Source: an uncultured Lachnospiraceae bacterium
Lineage (GTDB): Bacteria > Bacillota > Clostridia > Lachnospirales > Lachnospiraceae
Assembly (NCBI GenBank): GCA_910588565.1
Contig: CAJUPF010000022.1
Span: forward strand, 1-42,162
DNA: 42,162 nt
Direction: 5' to 3'
Every line of letters begins with the position of its first letter. Positions within the stretch are counted from its first letter, which is position 1. Both the position numbers and the translations under genes were made by a program. Positions 15,474-24,500 of the stretch are shown here, in pieces. The notes beneath the pieces were generated by a model. The model was not told the origin of the DNA and made no database searches. It saw only the letters and a list, made by a program, of their open reading frames with translations.

Positions 15474-16475
15474 TTAAATCTGATAGCAGCTGTCACGGCA
15501 GACAAGTCTGCAGGGAAATTCAATCCGGACTGTAGACATATGCCCCCTGGAAATCCGATCGAGTAAAAGCTTCACTGCCAGATGCGCCATTTCCTGATGC
15601 GGAATATGGATGGTCGTCAGATATGGCTTCGTATTCTGGGCTTCCTGGATATCGTCAATGGAAATCACGGATATCGAACGTCTGACATTCGGCTTTTGGC
15701 GGCGGAGAAGTTTTAACACATGAAGCGCCGTATTGTCATTTGCACAGAAAATTGCCGTAAAATCCAGATTTCCTGTTCGTTTCTGTTCCAAAAGCCCCAA
15801 AAATGCGTCTTCTGTTTCTTCTTTTGTCTGATTTGTCTGCCGGATCAGGCTGTAATCCACAGGAATCTGGCTGTGAAAGAGGAAATTACAGTAGCCTACA
15901 TAGCGGCTTTCATAGGAACAGTCGCCAATATAGGCAATCTTTTTATGCCCCAGAGAAAACAAATACGACATCGCCAGTTCCGCCGCCTTTTGTCCGTCAC
16001 AAATCACTTCGTCAATATCAAAATTCATAGAATTTCTCCAGATTCCCACTACGTTTTTGTTTTTGCGTAAAATCCGGCTTAACAGTTCATGGGAACAGCG
16101 CCCGATAATAATGACGCCATCCGATTTGGCAAGCTGACTCGAAGAAACCGCTTCAGCATGGGCAATCACATGTATCATAGCATTCTGTTTTAGTAAAGAT
16201 ACTTCTAAGCTTCGGAATAACTCTGCAAAAAAAGGATCTTCTTCTGCTGAAACCCTGGCAGACACAACCGAAATCTGCGGGGGCTTTTGCCTGGACCGCT
16301 GCCCCTGTTTCAATGCTCTTGCAGCCTGGTTGGGCTGATAGCCGATTTCTCTTGCCGCAGCCCAGATTTTATCCTGAAGCGCTTTAGAAGCACAGGTGGA
16401 TGAAGACTGGTTCAGTACACGAGAAACAGTAGAAACAGAAGTTCCTGTCATTTCGGCAATCTGTTTTAACGACAT
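15474..16475 (-). CDS. LacI-family transcriptional regulator
   Basis: A 333-residue repressor. The N-terminal helix-turn-helix is SLKQIAEMTGTSVSTVSRVLN (residues 2-22), followed by the hinge helix region IGYQPNQAARALKQG. A periplasmic-binding-protein-like sensor domain covers about 65-333, with VISIDDI and TTIHIPHQEMAHLAVKLL typical of the family. It is divergent from the sulfate transporter genes, and two AGCAAACGTTT operators lie in the shared 192-bp region. This suggests it controls both its own gene and the transporter. The effector is unknown; classic members bind sugars or nucleosides. Confidence 0.92.
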   Translation of the reverse strand: MSLKQIAEMTGTSVSTVSRVLNQSSSTCASKALQDKIWAAAREIGYQPNQAARALKQGQRSRQKPPQISVVSARVSAEEDPFFAELFRSLEVSLLKQNAMIHVIAHAEAVSSSQLAKSDGVIIIGRCSHELLSRILRKNKNVVGIWRNSMNFDIDEVICDGQKAAELAMSYLFSLGHKKIAYIGDCSYESRYVGYCNFLFHSQIPVDYSLIRQTNQTKEETEDAFLGLLEQKRTGNLDFTAIFCANDNTALHVLKLLRRQKPNVRRSISVISIDDIQEAQNTKPYLTTIHIPHQEMAHLAVKLLLDRISRGHMSTVRIEFPCRLVCRDSCYQI

Positions 16476-16510
16476 AAATTCATCTCCCTTACGTAGATAC
16501 TCTGTATCCG

Positions 16511-16528
16511 TTTAAGCAAACGTTTGTA
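16511..16528. promoter_or_regulatory. LacI-family operator O1
   Basis: TTTAAGCAAACGTTTGTA contains the palindrome CAAACGTTTG with the central CG typical of LacI-family sites. It lies 36 bp upstream of the LacI start and just upstream of the predicted sbp -35 box. The first 15 bp are identical to O2. Confidence 0.75.
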
Positions 16529-16538
16529 TAAATAATGG

Positions 16539-16567
16539 TTGAATATTTTCCAAAAATAGGATAAATA
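16539..16567 (+). promoter_or_regulatory. Promoter candidate for sbp-cysTWA
   Basis: TTGAAT (16539-16544), a 17-bp spacer and TAAATA (16562-16567). Operator O1 lies just upstream and O2 lies downstream of the expected start site. Confidence 0.45.
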
Positions 16568-16583
16568 ATACATTGTGAAAATC

Positions 16584-16612
16584 AGCATAGCAAATCCGCA
16601 GTAAATAGTCAA
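16584..16612 (-). promoter_or_regulatory. Promoter candidate for the LacI-family gene
   Basis: On the minus strand TTGACT (16612-16607), a 17-bp spacer and TATGCT (16589-16584). Operator O2 lies just upstream and O1 downstream in the leader. Confidence 0.55.
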
Positions 16613-16616
16613 CAAT

Positions 16617-16631
16617 TTTAAGCAAACGTTT
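16617..16631. promoter_or_regulatory. LacI-family operator O2
   Basis: TTTAAGCAAACGTTT is identical to the first 15 bp of O1. The centres are 106 bp apart, close to ten helical turns, which would allow DNA looping by a tetrameric or paired repressor. It lies 36 bp upstream of the sbp start. Confidence 0.75.
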
Positions 16632-16667
16632 TCATTACACATAAATGTAAAAGAAAGGAAGATTGCA

Positions 16668-17702
16668 ATGAAAAAAAATCTATTAAAAAAAGCTGTTCTC
16701 GTCGGGCTAACCGCTTTGCTGCTGGCAGGCAGCCTCGCCGGATGCAAAAGCAGCCAGGATAACGCCGACAGCGATACCGTTACATTAACCAATGTTTCGT
16801 ATGATCCGACCAGAGAATTCTACGAAGCATATAATCAGAAGTTTGCCGGCTATTATCAGGAAAAAACCGGAAAAACCATTGAGATTACCCAGTCACACGG
16901 CGGCTCCGGTTCTCAGGCCCGTTCCGTAATCGAGGGGAATGACGCGGATGTTGTGACCCTTGCTTTGGCGCATGATATTACTTTGATTGAGGAAGCCGGG
17001 CTGATTGAACCCGGATGGCTGGAGGAGTTTGAAAGCAGCAGCGCGCCCTATACTTCCACAATTGTATTTCTGGTGCGTGCGGGCAATGAAAAGGGTATTT
17101 CTGACTGGGACGACTTAACCGAAGATCATGTGGAAGTGATTACGCCAGATCCCAAATCTTCCGGCGGCGCCTGCTGGAATTTCCTTGCTGCATGGCAGTA
17201 TGCAAAGCAGACCTTTAACGGTGACGAAACGGCGATGAAAGAATTTGTTTCAAAACTGTATCATAATGTCCTTGTTATGGATTCCGGCGCCAGAGGCGCA
17301 ACGACAACGTTTGTGGAAAACGGGCAGGGAGACGTCCTGATTGCCTGGGAAAATGAAGCACTGCTGGCGTTAAAGGAATATCCGGACGAATTTGAACTGG
17401 TAACGCCAAGTATCAGTATCCTGGCTGAACCTTCGGTGGCCATTGTAGACGAGAATGCAGAAAAAGACGGAACGCAGGAAGCTGCAAAGGAATACCTTTC
17501 CTGGCTCTATTCCGATGAGGCCCAGAGACTTGCAGGCGAATATTTTTACCGTCCTTCAGACAATACTATTTTACAGGAATTTAGCGATGTATTTGATCTG
17601 AATGTCGAGTTATGTACGATTGACGATTTTGGCGGATGGGATCAGGCATATGCGGATTTCTTCTCTGATGATACCATATTTGATGAAATTTACAGTCAAT
17701 AG
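16668..17702 (+). CDS. sbp: Sulfate ABC transporter substrate-binding lipoprotein
   Basis: A 344-residue extracytoplasmic solute-binding protein. The signal peptide ends in a lipobox with LAGC, lipidated Cys26. The mature part matches sulfate-binding proteins: VSYDPTREFYEAYNQKF near 44-60, the SHGGSGSQARSVI segment around 75-87 and DADVVTLALAHDI after it. Sulfate, thiosulfate, and less likely molybdate or tungstate, are the plausible ligands; the SHGGSG motif favours sulfate. AGGAAG precedes the ATG. It is the first gene of a four-gene operon with both permeases and the ATPase. Confidence 0.93.
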   Translation: MKKNLLKKAVLVGLTALLLAGSLAGCKSSQDNADSDTVTLTNVSYDPTREFYEAYNQKFAGYYQEKTGKTIEITQSHGGSGSQARSVIEGNDADVVTLALAHDITLIEEAGLIEPGWLEEFESSSAPYTSTIVFLVRAGNEKGISDWDDLTEDHVEVITPDPKSSGGACWNFLAAWQYAKQTFNGDETAMKEFVSKLYHNVLVMDSGARGATTTFVENGQGDVLIAWENEALLALKEYPDEFELVTPSISILAEPSVAIVDENAEKDGTQEAAKEYLSWLYSDEAQRLAGEYFYRPSDNTILQEFSDVFDLNVELCTIDDFGGWDQAYADFFSDDTIFDEIYSQ

Positions 17703-17711
17703 GAGAGTTCT

Positions 17712-18557
17712 ATGAATAAGAATAAAACATACGGCAAGCGCATACTTCCGGGATTTGGGCTGACAATGGGGATTACTGTGGCTATGCTTTCTCTGCTGAT
17801 TTTAATCCCCCTGTCCTCTATTCTGCTCTATTCGTTCCATATGTCGGCAAAAGAATTTCTGGCTTTGATTCTTAGACCCAATGTCCGGCAGGCTTTTCTT
17901 ACCAGCGCCTCCTGTGCGCTGATTGCCGCAGTGATCAACTGTATCTTTGGACTGAATCTGGCATGGATACTTGTGCGTTATGATTTTCCGGGAAAACGAT
18001 TGATGGACGCGATGATTGAACTTCCGTTTGCCCTTCCCACCTCAGTTGCAGGCATTACGCTTACAAAAATGTATTCCGATCAGGGTGTTTTGGGAAAACT
18101 GCTCTTAAAAGCCGGAATTGAAGTGTCCTATACCAAAACCGGAATTGTGATTGCCATGGTTTTTATCGGTATTCCCTTTGTCGTAAGAGCCTTGCAGCCT
18201 GTATTGGAAAAACTGCCGAAAAGCCTGGAAGAAGCCGGGGAAATGTCCGGCGCCGGACGCGGTTATATTTTCCGGCGGATTATCCTTCCGGAACTGATGC
18301 CCTCATTGCTGACCGGGTTTGGCCTTGCGCTGGCAAGAGGGATTGGGGAATACGGCAGTGTCATCTATATTTCCGGCAACAGCGAAAAACAGGGAACACA
18401 GGTTGTCTCTTATATCATTATGCAAAAACTCAATTCCGGCAATGTCGATTATGAAGGCGCCGCTGCAATTGCGCTTGTGCTGCTGTTTATTTCCTTTTTG
18501 CTGCTGTTTTTTGTCGGAATTATGCAGGCAGCGGCAGGACGCAGAACCATCCAGTAA
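17712..18557 (+). CDS. cysT: Sulfate ABC transporter permease CysT
   Basis: A 281-residue permease with six membrane segments. The coupling loop reads EEAGEMSGAGRGYIFRRIILPELMPSL, the EAA motif of binding-protein-dependent importers. The stretch ELPFALPTSVAGITLTKMYSDQGVLG is typical of CysT/CysU. It lies 9 bp after sbp with GGAGAG before its ATG, and is followed after 24 bp by cysW. It should form the membrane channel with CysW. Confidence 0.93.
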   Translation: MNKNKTYGKRILPGFGLTMGITVAMLSLLILIPLSSILLYSFHMSAKEFLALILRPNVRQAFLTSASCALIAAVINCIFGLNLAWILVRYDFPGKRLMDAMIELPFALPTSVAGITLTKMYSDQGVLGKLLLKAGIEVSYTKTGIVIAMVFIGIPFVVRALQPVLEKLPKSLEEAGEMSGAGRGYIFRRIILPELMPSLLTGFGLALARGIGEYGSVIYISGNSEKQGTQVVSYIIMQKLNSGNVDYEGAAAIALVLLFISFLLLFFVGIMQAAAGRRTIQ

Positions 18558-18581
18558 GCGTGTCACAGAAAGGATGATAGT

Positions 18582-19460
18582 ATGAAAAAGAAGAAAAAAG
18601 AACCGATGCAGTATCTGCTGATTGGGACTGGAACAGCATTTTTTCTGATTATGCTTGTGTTTCCTCTGGCAGAAGTGATTTTCCGGTCTTTAAAAGACGG
18701 GCTGCAGGTCTATAGTTCCGCCATTATTGCTGAAAATACGCTTTCCGCATTGAAAGTTACGCTGATTGCCACCGTATTCGCCGTACTTGTCAATACGTTT
18801 TTTGGGCTGTGTTCCGCATGGCTGCTGACAAGGTTTGAGTTTCGGGGCAGACAGGCGCTTTCTGCATTGATTGATATTCCCTTTTCCGTCTCCCCGGTTA
18901 TCGCCGGGCTCGCCTATATTATGACGTTTGGGCGGATGGGCTGGGCCGCGCCTTTTATCCGCTGGCTGAATGACCTTCTGGGAACTGACATTGCCCTGGT
19001 ATTTTCTGTCCCCGGCGTCGTGCTGGCTACCATTTTTGTCACATTTCCCTTTGTATCCAGAGAACTGATTCCAGTCCTGCAGACACACGGCACTGCCGAG
19101 GAAGAAGCGGCAGTAATGTTTGGGGCAAAGGGCGGCTATATTTTTCGTAAAGTGACGCTTCCCCATATCAAATGGGCGCTGCTGTATGGAATCATCCTGT
19201 GCGCAGCAAGGGCTTTTGGGGAATTTGGCGCTGTATATGCCGTTTCCAGGGCAAGAGGCAAAACCTTTACGCTTCCATTGGAAATAGACGCCCTGTATAT
19301 GGCAGGAAGCGCGGAATCCATCACGCAGGCATTTGCCGTCTCTTCGCTGCTTGTACTTTTGTCAGTTATTATGTTAATTATCAAACAGGTGGTTGAGACA
19401 GTTTCCCGGAACCGGCTTAAGGTTCAGGCGCAACAAAAGGAGGACAAGCCATGTATGTAG
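18582..19460 (+). CDS. cysW: Sulfate ABC transporter permease CysW
   Basis: A 292-residue permease, the partner of CysT. Six membrane segments are visible. IDIPFSVSPVIAGLAYIMTFG is the CysW form of the motif in CysT, and the EAA loop is EEEAAVMFGAKGGYIFRKVTLPHIKW. The distal motif GEFGAVYAVSRARGKTFTLPLEI is characteristic of sulfate permeases. The end overlaps the start of cysA by 10 bp. Confidence 0.93.
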   Translation: MKKKKKEPMQYLLIGTGTAFFLIMLVFPLAEVIFRSLKDGLQVYSSAIIAENTLSALKVTLIATVFAVLVNTFFGLCSAWLLTRFEFRGRQALSALIDIPFSVSPVIAGLAYIMTFGRMGWAAPFIRWLNDLLGTDIALVFSVPGVVLATIFVTFPFVSRELIPVLQTHGTAEEEAAVMFGAKGGYIFRKVTLPHIKWALLYGIILCAARAFGEFGAVYAVSRARGKTFTLPLEIDALYMAGSAESITQAFAVSSLLVLLSVIMLIIKQVVETVSRNRLKVQAQQKEDKPCM

Positions 19461-20518
19461 AAATGAAACAGGTGAATAAGAAATTTGGTTCCTACGAGGC
19501 TGCAAAGAATATCAATTTCGGAATTGAAAAAGGAAAACTTGTGGCTTTACTTGGGCCAAGCGGAAGCGGCAAAACCACCATTCTGCGCATGATCGCCGGA
19601 CTGGAAACGCAGGACAGCGGGGATGTTATCATTGAGGGAACCGTAGTAAACGATATTCCGCCCGGAAAACGCGGCATCGGGTTTGTATTCCAGAATTACG
19701 CACTGTTCCGGTATATGACAGTAGAAGAAAATATCGCCTTTGGACTGCGTGTGCAGAAAAAAGACAAAAAAGAAATCGCTGGCCGGGTAAAGGAGCTTGT
19801 ATCACTTGTGGGATTAGAAGGCATGGAAAAACGCTATCCCCACCAGTTATCCGGCGGGCAGCGGCAGCGCGTGGCTTTTGCCAGGGCTCTTGCGCCAAAC
19901 CCCCAGCTTCTTTTGCTCGATGAACCGTTTGCGGCTATTGACGCAAAAGTGCGCAAAGAACTCCGTCAGTGGCTGAAGGAAATGATTTCAAAAGTGGGCA
20001 TTACCAGTATTTTTGTCACCCACGATCAGGATGAAGCCGTAGAAGTCGCGGATGAGATTATTATTGTAAATGAAGGAAAAATTGAACAGATGGGAACGCC
20101 CATTGAAATTTATAAAAAACCAAAGACGGCTTTTGTATCACAGTTTATCGGAACATCCGCCGTGCTGAATGATTTTCATGGGTTCCGTGGATTTGAGCAG
20201 CTGCCGGAAGCAAGCCAGGTGATTATCCGTCCGGAATTTGTGGAAGCGTTTAAAAGCGATAACCAGAAATTCCACTCTTTGATCCCCTGCTCGGAAGAAG
20301 GCGTGATACGGGAAATTGCATTCCGGGGCAGTTATCTGGAACTGACTCTGGAAGTAAACGGGGCTTTGCTTCAAACCAACCGCTCCTTAGAACGAAGACC
20401 GGTAGAAATCGGAGAACCTATGCGCGTACTGCTCTACCGGGTGTACCTGCTGAAGGATCAGGATGCTTATCTGTATAAAAACCAGCTGTTAAAAGGGGTA
20501 GATGTGGAAGCGTTATAA
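19451..20518 (+). CDS. cysA: Sulfate ABC transporter ATP-binding protein CysA
   Basis: A 355-residue ATPase energising sulfate import. Walker A GPSGSGKTT (35-43), Q-loop FVFQNYALF (near 78-86), signature LSGGQ (133-137), Walker B LLLLDEPF (153-160) and H-loop FVTHD are all present. The C-terminal part (about 235-350) is the TOBE-type regulatory domain of CysA/MalK-like importers. AAAGGAGG precedes the ATG, which overlaps cysW. It is the last gene of the operon. Confidence 0.94.
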   Translation: MYVEMKQVNKKFGSYEAAKNINFGIEKGKLVALLGPSGSGKTTILRMIAGLETQDSGDVIIEGTVVNDIPPGKRGIGFVFQNYALFRYMTVEENIAFGLRVQKKDKKEIAGRVKELVSLVGLEGMEKRYPHQLSGGQRQRVAFARALAPNPQLLLLDEPFAAIDAKVRKELRQWLKEMISKVGITSIFVTHDQDEAVEVADEIIIVNEGKIEQMGTPIEIYKKPKTAFVSQFIGTSAVLNDFHGFRGFEQLPEASQVIIRPEFVEAFKSDNQKFHSLIPCSEEGVIREIAFRGSYLELTLEVNGALLQTNRSLERRPVEIGEPMRVLLYRVYLLKDQDAYLYKNQLLKGVDVEAL

Positions 20519-20522
20519 AAAA

Positions 20523-20566
20523 TATCTCCCGGCGTCATGCAGCATAGTACATGGCACCGGGAGATA
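20523..20566 (-). terminator. Intrinsic terminator of the glycosyltransferase gene
   Basis: A 17-bp stem with one mismatch and one wobble pair (20523-20539 with 20550-20566, core TATCTCCCGG/CCGGGAGATA) and a 10-nt loop. On the minus strand ATTTTTTATAA follows the stem, giving a normal U-tract. On the plus strand it directly follows cysA but lacks a U-tract, so it may act only as a hairpin there. Confidence 0.75.
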
Positions 20567-20590
20567 CAAGAGGATCTCCAAACATATCCT

Positions 20591-21508
20591 CTACTCTATT
20601 GTCTTCGTTCGCCTGGCTGACACAATGCGGACGGCAGACGCCATGCCTCCATCGCCATACGATGGGCTTTCTATAAATGCCTCTGATGCTTCACTGAAGC
20701 TTTTTCCGGTTAATCTGGAATGTATCAGTTCACGTTCCCAGCCATAAAGCCTTGCCATGGATACGGCTTCCACACCCAATATAGCGTCTGTAATATGTTC
20801 CTGGTAAAGCGTCCTGTGCTTTTCAATGATATCACGCATAATTTCCAACCGCTTATCCATGCTTTTTATATTGGAGGAAGCAGGCGTTGTCCGATAATGA
20901 ATCAGTGGTTTTTCCACAATTCCAATATACGTATCCGGAACAGCTTCTAACATATTCAAAAAGAAATCCCAGTCTTCAAAACCACTCCGCATGGTTTCAT
21001 CATACCCGCCGCATTGCTGCCAGGCTTTTCGGCGGAACATATGTGTCGCTGGACAGCAATTACGGGAAAGAAACGCAGCGGCATCGCCCCCGGATGGACG
21101 CACAGTTGCTTCAAGAACACCAAAGGTATGCATCCATGAGGATGCGGCAATCATAGACGGGTGTTCGTATAATAATTGACTTACTTCTTCGATAAAAGCT
21201 GGTTTTAAACTGTCATCCCCGTCAAGAACTACGATCAGGGGAGCCTGGGTGTTCCGAATGCCTGCATTTCTTGCCGCTGACACCCCGCGGTTTGGCTGAC
21301 GGATGATCTGCACTGGAACCGGGATATTACAATCATTCTCTATTTCCTTTAGAATATAAACCGATGTTTCGTCTGTCGTTCCATCGTCTGCAATGATTAT
21401 TTTCTTTGGCCTTACTGTCTGGCGGCACAAAGAATGAACCGCCTCCAAAATCATTGATTTCTGATTAAAACTTGTAATAACTGCTTCAATATCATGATTG
21501 ATTTGCAT
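20591..21508 (-). CDS. Glycosyltransferase family 2
   Basis: A 305-residue GT-A fold glycosyltransferase. The nucleotide-binding start is EAVITSFNQKSMILEAVHSL, with ADDGTTDET around residue 40-48. The DxD metal site is DGDD (96-99) and a later acidic motif is SGFEDWDFFL. No membrane segments are present, so it is cytosolic or peripheral. The acceptor and sugar cannot be predicted. GGAGGAG precedes the ATG. The start is 70 bp downstream of the DUF4132 gene on the same strand, so co-transcription is possible, though no functional link is known. Confidence 0.88.
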   Translation of the reverse strand: MQINHDIEAVITSFNQKSMILEAVHSLCRQTVRPKKIIIADDGTTDETSVYILKEIENDCNIPVPVQIIRQPNRGVSAARNAGIRNTQAPLIVVLDGDDSLKPAFIEEVSQLLYEHPSMIAASSWMHTFGVLEATVRPSGGDAAAFLSRNCCPATHMFRRKAWQQCGGYDETMRSGFEDWDFFLNMLEAVPDTYIGIVEKPLIHYRTTPASSNIKSMDKRLEIMRDIIEKHRTLYQEHITDAILGVEAVSMARLYGWERELIHSRLTGKSFSEASEAFIESPSYGDGGMASAVRIVSARRTKTIE

Positions 21509-21578
21509 AATCTTCTCCTCCGTAACATGCCGGGTTATCTATTCAATATCTGTCTCTCTTATGCTTGGAAAGGCAAAC

Positions 21579-24500
21579 CTACCGAATCTGCGCCAGAATA
21601 CTCGGATCTTTTATCTTGGTATCCTCTGCAAACAGCAGAATCTTTGACATAATCTCCGCTGTCTTCGGATCATCATCCACAAACGGCAGGAAAATTCTTC
21701 CTCTGTGCTGGGAATGGACCGGAACCACGAACAGCATTGCATTGCCCATCTGATGTACAACGCCGCTTCCCAGATGAACCGTATATTCTCCAAGTTTTCC
21801 ATGTATTATCGCAAAATTTCCCTCAACTTTTACATTTTCGATTCCAAATAATTCCAGATTGCATTCCACAATCGCACACCGCATCTCGATGGTCGAATGG
21901 CTCGTCTCCGGATCAACGCCGCCTGCATGCGCTACACTGACTGCCAAATCCACATCCCGCATCACTTCACTGTAAATAATATCCGGAATATCTTTGATTT
22001 TAAGCGGCTTTCCGGTTTTGCGGTCCAGAAATACTACCCACTCCAGTGTCGGCGCCTCCACATCGCTTGGAGAAAACCAGTCTGCCATAGCGTAAATCCG
22101 CGCTACGATATTTTCCTTATAATAAACTTTCTGCAGTCCGTCGTCATAATCAGCCACCCAGCGCCGCCCACGCAGTACACCGACGGTTTTCTGCGGCTGG
22201 ATCTGATTGCCGGAAAACAGCATAGATTCTTCTTTTTCCAGCTCCTCAGAAAGCTTGACATATAATTCGCGGAAAATCTGTTTAAACGGCTGTTTTAACT
22301 GTTTTTCAAACAGAAGCTTCTGGTATTCGCTCCAATGTCCCCCGCAGTAAAGATCATAGGGATGCGCAATCAGAAGCTTATCCCCTGATTTCACCGGCGT
22401 AACCGTTCCCTGGTAATCCATCATACCGTCTGCAGTGAGAAATCCCAGACGGGCGGTGTCTGATTCCAGCATTACAAGCAGCGATTTTAACATCGGCGCA
22501 ACCACAGGATTTTTAAAAAGCTCCAAAAGCTCCCATACTTCAAATGACGTCCGATCTTCCATCGCCTGTTCTAACATCTGTTTTGTTCTGCTGTACTGAT
22601 CCTTTAACGCTTTATTGGTTTCCTGCATAACAAGTGTCAGCTCGTTCTTTTTCAGCTTTGTGGGAACCGATTTCAATGCCTTGCCGTTTTTGCGGCATTT
22701 CAGCGTGCTCTTTCCGTTTTCATCCACGGCAATCATCAGTTCCACGCCATCTGAGTCTGCTACCGGCTGCCAGGTAAAGCAGTCGGACGCCTGTTCCACC
22801 AGCTTACTTTCCATCCGCAGAATAAGCCGCGTCACATCGGTAAATCCTGCGTTTACGCTTAAATTGCGCAGTGCAATATCCACAGCGCGTCCTTCGCTGG
22901 CACGCCGCTGCGCCCCGAACTGCCTGCTTTCTTTTTTGAATTTCTGAATAAACTGGTAACGGTCTAACAGCTCCTTTTCCCGTTTGGTTTTTGCAGCCGG
23001 AAGCGGAAGCAGTCCAAGGCTCATCAGCAGATCCTTATTGCGCTTTGCGTCGATTTCTGCTTTTAATGCTTCTTTTTCTTTTTTGCCAAGCGCAGCGTCG
23101 GCGTATTTCCTGGCTCTGCCATGGGCTGTTCCGGAGGAAGAATACTTGGCGGCATCGTAAAGAAGCTTGAAGTTTTTCTCTCCCACCTTTTTATAGGCTT
23201 CAAAAAACCAGTTCAAATCAAAAGCGCCGTCATGCAGTTCTTCCGGTGAAAGCGGCGTATAGCGCGCAATCACGGACGTCATATGATCGTCAAAATATTC
23301 ACTTGTGTGTGCCATAAAATAGTAACATGCACTCGCAAAACCAGGAAGTTTAAAATATTCTTCCAGCATCGGAATCCACTGTTCCGCGTACATAGCCAGC
23401 TCTGCAAGCCGTTTTCTGGTAATATCGGCGCCTTTCAGCGCCTTTGCCAGATCAGCGGCTGTTTCATCCTGCCCCGGCATACTGACCTTCAGCAGATGAC
23501 TCAATACCTTCCGCTTCGACAATGCATCCGTATAGTAGCTGTAGCCGCGCTGTAACGGTTCTTTTCCAAGCGCCGTTAAAATCTGTATCATATAGTCAAT
23601 ACCATAGATCGCCTGAATACTGCCGATACAACCGGAAAACGGCGTAGGCTGTTCTCCGCGCTTTAACTCCACTTTCAGAACCGCGGGCACAACCTCCCGG
23701 TAAATCTCATGCGCCAGTTCCATAGCCGGCAGCTCTGTTCCAATATTGTCAAACCGGAATTTTCCATCCACCGGTACGATTGCATTGGTTCCAAAAAACG
23801 AATTTAACGCGCCTATCCGGGCATTTTTTGATGAAATGGCGCCTTTCTGCTCGACAATACTGACCGGCTCTAACAAAACGCTAAGACTGGAAAATGTAAA
23901 AATCGCCTTGTAAAAAAGATCTTTATCCCAGAATCCGCGCACATAACACTGCACATAATCCAGAAGGGAAAGGTACATCGTATAGGTACTCTGGTAAGGG
24001 CGCAGCTGTTCCCTGTCCCGCTGCTGCAGGTAATACTGCTGCAGCAAAAAACGCAGCGTAAACGCGCTGCCCCAGTCCTCTTCTGAAACAAACCTCAGCC
24101 AGGAACGCATACTGCCCAATATCGGCAGATCGGCCGAACGTTCCGTATGCGTCTGAATTTCTCCATTCCAGCGTTTTTCACTGACCGGATAAAAATCATT
24201 GGAACTGTCAAGCACAGACAGCAATGCAGCTGTCCCGCACAGCCCAAAATGAGCCTTCAAATTATTCGGGACATATTCCAAAAACAGCGTATCTAATACG
24301 GTACGAGCCTGCACGCCATAACGCAGCCCCTGTACCAGATTGGAAAACGGCGGTTTTTTCAGCCGGCCGCTGCCAAATATTTTTTTATAAAGCTTGACGT
24401 TCTGCTCGTAAGCAGTCCTGCCGGAGCGGCACTCCTGATAAAGTTTCATTTCCAGAAGAAGCCTGGGCGTTTTGATTTCCGTCCGATAAAAATTTTCCCA

